DNA of 64,000 nt from DATFDN01 sp963830565 (GTDB taxonomy: Bacteria > Pseudomonadota > Alphaproteobacteria > Acetobacterales > Acetobacteraceae), in the NCBI GenBank assembly GCA_963830565.1, contig CAWHMO010000011.1, positions 1 to 64,000 of the forward strand. The letters are read 5' to 3'. This document shows, one piece after another, positions 55,108-62,454 of the stretch; position 1 is the first letter of the stretch, and each line of letters starts with the position of its first letter. A program made the translations under genes and the position numbers. The notes beneath the pieces were generated by a model that worked only from the letters and a program-made list of their open reading frames with translations, was not told the origin of the DNA and searched no databases.

Positions 55108-57105
55108 ATGTCGGTAGGAGGCGGAGTGATCCAGCCCCGGGACGCCAGTTCGCGCGTCGCGGCCGGCCGCGCGGATGGGCGGGAGGCGGCGCACGGGGGA
55201 GGCGACGAGGTCCAAGCGCTGGTGCAGCGAGCGATCGCGGCTTTCCAGGCGGGCCGCCTTGGCAGCGCTGCGCGGCTCGGCAAGGCCGCCCTCGAGAAGG
55301 ACGCGCGCGCGGACGGGGCTCTCCACCTTCTTGGGGCGCTCGCCTTCCGACGGCGGGACCACCGCTCGGCGCTGGCGTTCTTCGAGGCGGCGGCGCGGGT
55401 GAGGCCGGTGGCGGGCCACGTCTGGGCCCGCGGCACCGCATTGGAGGGCCTCGGCCGCCTGGACGAGGCCGCCGAGGCCTACCGATGTGCGATCGCGTTC
55501 AAGCCCGACGACCCGGAGGGGCAGGCGAGCCTCGGGGTTGCCTTGCGCCGGCTTGGGCGCTTGGAGGAGGCTGCGGCGGCGCTGCGGCATGCGGCCCGGC
55601 TCGCCCCCGAGCGCGCGGCGGCGCATGACGCGCTCGCGCTGACCCTGCGCCAGCTCGGGCGCTTCATCGAGGCGGCCGAGGCCGCCCGCGCGGCTCTCGC
55701 GCTCGACCCGGACCACGCGACGGCACACAGCAATCTTGGCCACGCGCTGATGCGGCTCGGGCGCTTCGCGGAAGCCGCGGCGGCCTTCCGCGAGGCGGCG
55801 CGCTGCGATCCGGGCGACGCGGAGGCGCACATCAACCGGGGCGCGGCCCTGCTCGGGCTGAACCGCTTCGGCGAGGCCGCCGTCGCCTGCGCCGAAGCCG
55901 TCCGCCTCGCGCCCGGCGATGCCAACGCGCACGCCAACCTCGGCTTCGCGCTGGCCGGCCTCGACCGCCTTGATGAAGGCGTCGCCGCCTGCGCCGAAGC
56001 CATCCGCCTCGCGCCCGGCCACGCCAACGCGCACGCCAACCTCGGCTTCGCGCTGATCGGCTTGGCCCGCTTCGAGGCGGCGATTGCCGCGCTGGAGGCG
56101 GCGATCGCGTTGGATGCCGGCCATGTGCAGGCGCATCGGAATCTCGCGATGGTCCTTCTGCTGCTCGGCCGCTTCGAGCGTGGCTGGGCGGAGTACGAGC
56201 ACCGGGGGGACCACCTGCTGCCCGAGGGTCGGCGGGCGTTTGTGCACGGCGGTGGGAGGCGTGTCGCGCCATCCCAGTGGCGCGGCGAGGCGCTGGCTGG
56301 CAGGACCATTCTGCTGCACGCCGAACAGGGCCTGGGCGACACGGTGCAGTTCGTGCGCTACGTGCCCGAGGTCGCGCGACGCGGCGGTCGGGTCCTGTTG
56401 CTCGTGCCGCCGACTATGGAGCGCCTCCTGCGCGATCTGCCCGGCGTCCACCGCTTGCTGACCTTTGGGCAGGATCTGCCGGACGTCCATCTCCACTGCC
56501 CGCTGCCGAGCCTGCCCTATGCCCTGGGCATGACGACGCTCGACGCGATCCCAGCCCCCGGGGCCTATCTCCGGGCGGAGCCCGAGGCGCGTGAGCGGTG
56601 GCGCCAGCGCCTCGGCGGCTTGCGGGGCCTGCGCGTCGGCCTGGCCTGGGCGGGGAACCCGGAGCAAGGCAACGACCGCAACCGTTCCGTCGCGTTCCGG
56701 CGCCTCGCGCCCCTTTGGCAGGTGCCGGGCGTGGACTGGGTCAGCTTGCAGGTTGGCCCGCGCGAGGCCGACCTTGACGACGCGCCCGAGGGCCTCATCC
56801 GCAACCTGGCCCCGGACCTGCACGACTTGGCCGAGACGGCCGCGGCCATGAGCCAACTCGATCTCGTTCTGACCGTGGACACCATGGTCGCCCACCTCGC
56901 CGGGGCGTTGGGCCGGCCGGCCTGGGTCATGCTGGCCTTCGTGGCGGACTGGCGATGGATGCTGGAGCGCGAGGACAGCCCCTGGTATCCGACCCTGCGC
57001 CTGTTTCGCCAGCCACGGGCCGGCGCCTGGGAGAGCGTCGTCGAGCGGGTCGCCGGCGCGCTCAAGGCACTGTCGGGCGCAGTCGTCCGCCATCCTGGAT
57101 GCTGA
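55108..57105 (+). CDS. TPR protein with C-terminal GT9/SPINDLY-like glycosyltransferase domain
   Basis: The 665-residue protein has about eight tetratricopeptide repeats (residues 25-365), for example ATAHSNLGHALMRLGRFAEA and ANAHANLGFALAGLDRLDEG. The C-terminal domain carries GRTILLHAEQGLGDTVQFVR, VGLAWAGNPEQGNDRNRS and TVDTMVAHLAGALGRPAWVM. This is the layout of TPR-glycosyltransferases found in alphaproteobacterial flagellin or polysaccharide modification loci. A GGGAAGG site precedes the ATG. Two TPR units share a 33-base identical DNA stretch 102 bases apart, so the array has grown recently. Confidence 0.9.
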   Translation: MSVGGGVIQPRDASSRVAAGRADGREAAHGGGDEVQALVQRAIAAFQAGRLGSAARLGKAALEKDARADGALHLLGALAFRRRDHRSALAFFEAAARVRPVAGHVWARGTALEGLGRLDEAAEAYRCAIAFKPDDPEGQASLGVALRRLGRLEEAAAALRHAARLAPERAAAHDALALTLRQLGRFIEAAEAARAALALDPDHATAHSNLGHALMRLGRFAEAAAAFREAARCDPGDAEAHINRGAALLGLNRFGEAAVACAEAVRLAPGDANAHANLGFALAGLDRLDEGVAACAEAIRLAPGHANAHANLGFALIGLARFEAAIAALEAAIALDAGHVQAHRNLAMVLLLLGRFERGWAEYEHRGDHLLPEGRRAFVHGGGRRVAPSQWRGEALAGRTILLHAEQGLGDTVQFVRYVPEVARRGGRVLLLVPPTMERLLRDLPGVHRLLTFGQDLPDVHLHCPLPSLPYALGMTTLDAIPAPGAYLRAEPEARERWRQRLGGLRGLRVGLAWAGNPEQGNDRNRSVAFRRLAPLWQVPGVDWVSLQVGPREADLDDAPEGLIRNLAPDLHDLAETAAAMSQLDLVLTVDTMVAHLAGALGRPAWVMLAFVADWRWMLEREDSPWYPTLRLFRQPRAGAWESVVERVAGALKALSGAVVRHPGC

Positions 57106-57115
57106 CCCATACAAG

Positions 57116-57197
57116 GTAGGGCGGAAAAGCGCAGCGCCTTCCGCCACCGGCCCGCACCTTAGTGGAAGGCAGAATGCGCTGCGCTTTTCCGCCCTAC
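57116..57197. repeat. REP-type inverted repeat pair (REPIN/BIME-like)
   Basis: Two perfect 22-base arms in inverted orientation lie at 57116-57137 and 57176-57197 with 38 bases between them; the arm begins GTAGGGCGGAAAAGCGCAGC. The left arm also starts its own palindrome (GGCGGAA with TTCCGCC, ending at 57144). The motif resembles the GTAGGGCGGATAAGCG-type elements scattered through many bacterial genomes. It lies between convergent genes and its right arm supplies the stop codon of the FkbM gene. Confidence 0.75.
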
Positions 57198-58018
57198 GAC
57201 GATGGGTGTTCAGCAACGCCGGGCCGGTCGCTGAGGTGGTTCAGCGTCGGGTCGCTGGTGTGGACGGCGACGGTGTTCAGCCCCGCCTGGAAGTGGCGGT
57301 AGCCGTGTAAGTCCAGCACGGCACTCAGCGCGCCCTTGTCCGTCTTGAGATGCTCGACGATGATGATGGGCCGGTGGCGGCCGATGGTCTGCCGGGCGCC
57401 GGCCAGCACCTCCAACTCCATGCGCTCCACGTCGATCTTCAGCAGGTCGAGCCGGTTCAGGCTCAAGCCGTCGATCGTGATGGCCTGGACGGGCACGAGC
57501 CGGTCCTCGGCATAGCTGACCGCCTGGCCGATAAACTCGGTCTGCTCCGACCGTTTCAGTTCCAGGCTGCCGAAGCTGCCCGGCGAGAGATAGTCGGGCA
57601 CCGGGACGCGCAGCACGCCCGCTTCGGCGGCCACGGCCGCGTGCATGGCCTGCGCGTTGAAGCAGTTGTTGATGACGATGTTGCCGGCGAGCGCATAGAA
57701 CAACCGCTGCTGCGCCTCGATCGCCAGCACGGAGCCCCAGCCGGTCATGGCCTTGGCCCACTCGACGGTGAACACACCGATGTTGGCCCCGCAATCGATC
57801 GCGAGGACTCCGGCGCCGAAGTAGCGGCGGCGCAGGGTCAGCAGGGCCTGGGCGTTGCTGACCTCCCGGGCGTCATAGCTCGCGGTGTTGAGCAGGCTGT
57901 GACCAACCCCGAAGCCCCGCGTTCGACTCTCCATCTTGTAGTCGAACCGGTTGACGATCAGCGTGCCCTGGTCGGTGGAGGCCAGGACGAAGCCGAGCTT
58001 GCGGGGTGGGTGGGGCAT
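57194..58018 (-). CDS. FkbM-family methyltransferase
   Basis: The 274-residue protein matches the FkbM family: VLAIDCGANIGVFTVEWAKA as the SAM-binding start, VLAIEAQQRLFYALAGNIVI, then LNRLDLLKIDVERMELEVLA and IIIVEHLKTD. It probably O-methylates a sugar. The ATG at 58018 is chosen; the frame remains open further upstream but reads as Pro/Gly/Arg filler. The stop codon at 57194-57196 falls within a REP arm, so the last codons come from the repeat. A TPR-glycosyltransferase converges from the other side. Confidence 0.88.
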   Translation of the reverse strand: MPHPPRKLGFVLASTDQGTLIVNRFDYKMESRTRGFGVGHSLLNTASYDAREVSNAQALLTLRRRYFGAGVLAIDCGANIGVFTVEWAKAMTGWGSVLAIEAQQRLFYALAGNIVINNCFNAQAMHAAVAAEAGVLRVPVPDYLSPGSFGSLELKRSEQTEFIGQAVSYAEDRLVPVQAITIDGLSLNRLDLLKIDVERMELEVLAGARQTIGRHRPIIIVEHLKTDKGALSAVLDLHGYRHFQAGLNTVAVHTSDPTLNHLSDRPGVAEHPSS

Positions 58019-58349
58019 CGGCGGTTCTTGCCATGAGCACGCCTCCGGTTGCGAGCGGCGCCGCGGCCGCGGGCCGGCGCCACACACGGAGAGCGGCGGC
58101 CCTGACCGTCGGGCACCTCGTCCAGCACGGCCAGGGCCCCGCCCCGACGCCGGTGGCCCAGCAGCAGACCGGGCAGGCGAGCGGCTGACGCCGGCGCCGG
58201 CAACCCCCGCCTCCCCCGCGGGAGGGGAGGGGGAGGGGTCGCGAGCCGCACTGGCGCCCCCGTAGGCCGGCGCGAAGGCTTGCGCGACCTCCCCCGCCCT
58301 TGCGCGATCTGGGCACACCGCCCCGGCGGATCGGACCCATCCAGGCAGG
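58019..58349. other. intergenic stretch with GC-rich hairpins
   Basis: No gene is supported. The segment at about 58205-58240 has CCTCCC-CCGCG-GGAGGG followed by further G-runs, a hairpin-rich pattern common between genes of GC-rich bacteria. The rest should hold the FkbM promoter. Frames that stay open here code for repetitive Pro, Gly and Arg. Confidence 0.45.
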
Positions 58350-59381
58350 TCACGACCGCGTTCCAGCCCCCCGCCGCCGTGTCTCGTTCGGATGCTCGCC
58401 GAATCGTTTGCCGTAAGCCGCGATGAAGCGGGACGGGTTGGTGAAGCCGAAGCGCCGCGCGATGCTCGGGGTCGAGTCCTCGTCGTCGGCCGCCCGCAGC
58501 GCCTCGCGCACGCGCCCTAGCCGGATGGCGTGCAGCGCAGCGAGCGGCGTCGTGTCCCGGAACTGACGGAACGCGGCATACAGCGTCGCCGTCCCACAGC
58601 CGGCGGCGGCGGTGACATCGCCCATGGTGATCGGCTGATCGGCCGAGGCGTGCATGAACGCCTCGGCCCGTCGCAGATGACGGGGGACCGCCGTGCCGGT
58701 CGGGCGCTCCAGCCGCGGCGTGTGGTTGTGCGGCAGCCGGCTCAGCACGGTTTGCAGGAACAGGTCGGTGAACGTCTCGCGCGCGACCGGCTCGGTGAGC
58801 AGGCCGTCGGGGTCGCGCAGCTCCTCGAACAGCCGCACGACCATGCGCCACACCACCCGGCCCGGGCCGCTGCTCCAGTCGATGCCGGGTACAAAGGCGA
58901 GCCTCTCGCGCGGCGGTTCGCCAAGCCGGGCTTGCAGTGTACGCTCCAGCCGCCCCGCATCCATCCACACGACCAGCCGCAAGTTGGCGTCGCTGGTCAC
59001 GAGCCGGTTGCCCGGCAAGCTGCGCAGGATCAAGCCCTGGGTTCCATGCGCCTCGACCGTGCCGCTGGGTCCGGCGTGCTCTAAGGAACCGGAGAGCGGC
59101 GCCAGCAGGCAATAGCACGCACGGCCGACGTGCAGGACTTCGACCTCGGTGCCGAAATGGTCACGGGTGTAGCGGGGCGACAAGTCGCCCTCGCGGCCTC
59201 GGGCATGAGCACTTAGAACCTCGCGCCGGCTTGGAACGGCGTGGCGGTTCCGCAGCCGATACATGTTGGTGCCCTTCGAGATGTTGACGGTGCGCATGCA
59301 CCGGCCGCCGCTGTCGAGATCCTCGATGCGCGTTTCGGCTGTCTTGAACGCATCGAGCAGCGACCGATCGAACCCGATCAT
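58350..59381 (-). CDS. AraC-family transcriptional regulator
   Basis: The 343-residue protein has an AraC-binding-like N-terminal domain (RYTRDHFGTEVEVLHVGRAC, QGLILRSLPGNRLVT) and a C-terminal double helix-turn-helix. The DNA-binding part reads HLRRAEAFMHASADQPITMG, DVTAAAGCGTATLYAAFRQF, DTTPLAALHAIRLGRVREAL and IARRFGFTNPSRFIAAYGKR. The pattern (VTAAAG and FGFTNPSRF) fits the group that senses small aromatic or aliphatic effectors. It lies upstream of the FkbM gene on the same strand. Confidence 0.9.
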   Translation of the reverse strand: MIGFDRSLLDAFKTAETRIEDLDSGGRCMRTVNISKGTNMYRLRNRHAVPSRREVLSAHARGREGDLSPRYTRDHFGTEVEVLHVGRACYCLLAPLSGSLEHAGPSGTVEAHGTQGLILRSLPGNRLVTSDANLRLVVWMDAGRLERTLQARLGEPPRERLAFVPGIDWSSGPGRVVWRMVVRLFEELRDPDGLLTEPVARETFTDLFLQTVLSRLPHNHTPRLERPTGTAVPRHLRRAEAFMHASADQPITMGDVTAAAGCGTATLYAAFRQFRDTTPLAALHAIRLGRVREALRAADDEDSTPSIARRFGFTNPSRFIAAYGKRFGEHPNETRRRGAGTRS

Positions 59382-60011
59382 GGGAAGCCTGGAAACATAA
59401 TCGTCCTGACAATGCCACGATAGGTACAGATCCTACAATCTTGGTACGATCCTTCCGGCAAAAACCGAGCCACCCCGAAATCGCGCTATGCGCAGCCGCC
59501 GCGGCGCGAGTTTGCTGTGCGCCGACCAGCACCGGGGAGCAGGCCATGCCCACCTACGGCCACACCGGCAAGGTTGCGAGGCGGCCCGCCGCCCTCCCGC
59601 CGCGCTGCCCACACCCCGGGGTGTGGCGGGCCGTGCCGGCGGCCGGCCCCCACCGGAGGCCCCGTTGGCGCCGGTGTCCGGCGCGAGCCGGTTCGCCGCC
59701 CGCGGGCGTGGCCCGGGAACCGAGGGGGCGCGCAGCCGGCCTTCGCCGAAACCCGCCGGCGCTCAACACGGGCGCGGCGGCCACCGGGGCGGCGGCCGGT
59801 GCCGCGTTAGCGTCGCGACCGCGCCGCGAGCGCTGGCCACGGTGTTTCGGCCGCGGGCGGGGGCGCCGCGCGTGGTCGGCGCCGCGGCCAGGGTGGGCGG
59901 CGGAGCGCACCGTTTCGGCCGGGGCCGTGACGAAGCCGATCGCCGCCGGGGCCGGGCCCACGCCGGAGGCGGCCGGCTGGGGCAGGGGACACCTTTGGGG
60001 AGGTACGTGAG
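59382..60011 (+). other. extremely GC-rich stretch; weak open frame 59546-60010
   Basis: From about 59570 to 59990 the composition is far above the already high local GC. A frame of 154 codons from the ATG at 59546 has a GGGGAG site upstream, but its translation is Arg, Pro, Gly and Ala filler without a recognisable domain. All frames on both strands are open to a similar degree. It could be a long leader of the toxin-like gene downstream. The part 59395-59460 is relatively AT-rich and may carry the divergent promoter of the AraC gene. Confidence 0.3.
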
Positions 60012-62213
60012 ATGGCTCTGAGCATCGTTGATCCCGGGGTGGTACAGACACTCCAAAATTGGCTTGATAACCCGCAGTACATAACGGACCCATCATCCTG
60101 GACCGACAGCGCGGACGCCGCGCCCACGTTCGACACACAGCATGTGGTCTACACGAGCGCCCCCCAGGACGCTGCGTCCCAGAACTCCATCGGCGACAAC
60201 AGCAACGGCCTCGAAGACCCGCTGCACGTGGTCCCGACCCTCTCGTACGCCTACACGATCGGCTACGGCCTCACGCACACCACAAGTGCGGCACTCACCC
60301 TCGGGATAACCCAGTCGTTCAACTACCAGTTCGTGCTCGGAGGGGGGGGCGCCACCACGCTCAGCGCCTCGGGGACCTTCAGCACGTCAGACGCCCAGAC
60401 CATCAACAGAAGCACCACCGTCACCAACTCGATCCAGGCCCCGTTCGACGTCCCCAAGGGCAAGATCTACGAGGAGAAGCTCCTGTTCTCCCAGCAGCAG
60501 GCGCAAGTTCCCTATGTCACGACCATTCATCTCCACGGCTATACCGCCTACGTCGACAATACTGATTTCGAGGGCATAGGAAATGTTTTTGCTTTAGCAC
60601 ATCAATACACAGCTAGTCCCAACCCCGGTACTAACAATGACGGCCTCGGTCCCGTCCCTTCCTACAAGGACGTAAACTGGCTTGACGTCGACGCCGCCGG
60701 CCAACCCACCTACACCAGCTCAACCCCACCCATTCCAGTCTACCTTGACGGCATTTATAACCTGCCCGGCACGATGACGATGTACGCGGCGAGCACCGCT
60801 TACGTTAAGATCTACGACATTACCAACCAGACCAACCAGAACACGAGCACGGGCACGCTCGTCACGCAGTACGCCGTGCCCGACGCCTTCAGCAGCACCC
60901 CGCAAGGCGCGGCCCCGGCGCAGGGCCTCCAGCCCGCCGCGCCCGGCGCCGCGCAAGGCACGGACCCGGCGCAGGACACCCCGGCGCCGGCGGTCGGCGT
61001 GGACCACACCATGGACGATGCCGGGCGCACCTTCTACGACACCCCCAACGACGACCTGGTCACGGGCGGCGCCGGCGACGACCACATCTTCCTGAGCGGG
61101 GGACAGGACATCGCCCACGCCGGCGGCGGCAACGACACCATCGTGGCCAACGGCGACGGGAACAGCCTGCTGGACGGCGGCGCGGGCAACGACACCATCC
61201 TGCTGGACTCCACCCAGCCCTTCAACACGCTCGAAGGCGGCGAGGGCAACGACTTCCTCCAGGCCTACGCCCCCTGGAGCATGGTCTATGGCGGCCCGGG
61301 CGACGACACCTTCCTGTTGCGCGAGGACACCTCGGGCGGCTCGGTCATCACCGACAGCGACGGCGCCAACAAGCTTTACATCAACACCGCCGACGGCGCC
61401 CCGGCCCAGCTCGGCTTCCAGCGCATCCAGGGCAGCGACACCCTCTACATCCTGCTCAACGGGGACCAGAACTACGACCAGGGCCACGACGTGGCCTGGA
61501 CCGACTTCTTCGCCGACCCAAACAACCAGGTCAACGGCCTCAGCGCCGACCAGGTCGCGGCGCTGGCCCAGGCGCCACCCCCGCCGGCAGCGACCGACAC
61601 CACGGGCACCACCGATACCACGGGCACGACTGGAACTACGGATACAACAGGCACGACCGGGGCCAGCGGTGCCACGGACACGAGCAGCGCCACCGGCACC
61701 ACGGGTACGACGGGGACTACGGACACGAGCGGCGCCGCCGGAATCGTGGCGCCCACGGGGATGAACCAGACGGTGTTCGCGGATGCCGAGCAGATCGCCT
61801 CTGGGGCGAATCTCTCTGCCGGCCAGGAGCAGGCCCTCGTCATCGGAGCCAACGACATCTCGAAGGTGCTGGCCGGGTTCCAAACCGTGCTGCAGTTCGT
61901 GCCGTCGGACGTCCTCCAGACCGCAATCGCCGACCTGCTGCACGCGACCTCGCCCCTCAGCGACGGGCAAAGCCAGGAGTTGGCCGGCGACATCATAGGG
62001 AACTCCTACGCCGGCTGCCTGTCGAGCGCGGCCCAGTCAATCCCAACGCCGCCGCTGGTCGGGTCGGACAGCACGAACCCAAACACCGTGGGCAACATGA
62101 TCTTTGCCTTGGCGCACATGTTGAGTCTCTGCCTGAACATGATCGTCAAGAACGAGGCGGCGCTGATCGAGCGCTGCCTCGCCTCCGTGGCCGACCACAT
62201 CTCCTGGGGGTGA
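60012..62213 (+). CDS. predicted ETX/MTX2-like beta-pore-forming protein with RTX repeats
   Basis: The 733-residue protein has no signal peptide. Residues 75-185 resemble the ETX/MTX2 (aerolysin-like) fold: long alternating Ser/Thr strands LSYAYTIGYGLTHTTSAALT, GTFSTSDAQTINRSTTVTNS and IQAPFDVPKGKIYEEKLLFS, then VPYVTTIHLHGYTAYV. Residues 350-430 hold RTX calcium-binding repeats (TGGAGDDHIF, AGGGNDTIVANG, DGGAGNDTIL, EGGEGNDFL, YGGPGDDTF), as in type I secreted proteins. A Thr/Gly/Asp linker (about 550-580) and an unknown helical domain follow. The last 32 residues are the start of a family 2 glycosyltransferase. DNA at 60550-60630 is less GC-rich than its surroundings. GGAGG precedes the ATG. 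The toxin call is by pattern, not by a search. Confidence 0.7.
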   Translation: MALSIVDPGVVQTLQNWLDNPQYITDPSSWTDSADAAPTFDTQHVVYTSAPQDAASQNSIGDNSNGLEDPLHVVPTLSYAYTIGYGLTHTTSAALTLGITQSFNYQFVLGGGGATTLSASGTFSTSDAQTINRSTTVTNSIQAPFDVPKGKIYEEKLLFSQQQAQVPYVTTIHLHGYTAYVDNTDFEGIGNVFALAHQYTASPNPGTNNDGLGPVPSYKDVNWLDVDAAGQPTYTSSTPPIPVYLDGIYNLPGTMTMYAASTAYVKIYDITNQTNQNTSTGTLVTQYAVPDAFSSTPQGAAPAQGLQPAAPGAAQGTDPAQDTPAPAVGVDHTMDDAGRTFYDTPNDDLVTGGAGDDHIFLSGGQDIAHAGGGNDTIVANGDGNSLLDGGAGNDTILLDSTQPFNTLEGGEGNDFLQAYAPWSMVYGGPGDDTFLLREDTSGGSVITDSDGANKLYINTADGAPAQLGFQRIQGSDTLYILLNGDQNYDQGHDVAWTDFFADPNNQVNGLSADQVAALAQAPPPPAATDTTGTTDTTGTTGTTDTTGTTGASGATDTSSATGTTGTTGTTDTSGAAGIVAPTGMNQTVFADAEQIASGANLSAGQEQALVIGANDISKVLAGFQTVLQFVPSDVLQTAIADLLHATSPLSDGQSQELAGDIIGNSYAGCLSSAAQSIPTPPLVGSDSTNPNTVGNMIFALAHMLSLCLNMIVKNEAALIERCLASVADHISWG

Positions 62214-62338
62214 TCGGCGAAACCGGCTCGGTCGACGCGACACCCAACATCATCACCGGCTTCGTCCGCCAGCATGGCGTTCCGGGCGAGCTGCACCGCT
62301 TCCCGTTCGAAAGCGTCGAGCAGGCGCGCGACGAGTAG
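62118..62338 (+). pseudogene. family 2 glycosyltransferase, N-terminal remnant
   Basis: From the ATG at 62118 the sequence reads MLSLCLNMIVKNEAALIERC, then LASVADHISW. A one-base shift then gives VIGETGSVDATPNIITGFVR, QHGVPGELHRFPFESVEQA and a stop at 62338. This is the GT-A start of TPR-associated GT2 enzymes (family form: SLCMIVKNEAxxIxRCLxSVxxxxDxWVIxDTGSxDGT). The rest is missing. The first part is in frame with the pore-former gene and forms its C-terminus. Confidence 0.7.
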
Positions 62339-62454
62339 CGATCGGCTTGACGGTGCGGAAGGCCAGATAACCTCCGAGGCCTTCGCGAAGCCCTTGCCGG
62401 CCCCCGCCCATTCGCGCGAAAATCTCCTCCCAGCGACCGTCCGGAGGAGACGAA

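Noticed and set aside
58019..58318. N-terminal extension of the FkbM methyltransferase
   Set aside because: The extra residues are Pro/Gly/Arg filler and include the DPSPSPPAGEAG-type translation typical of noncoding GC-rich repeats.
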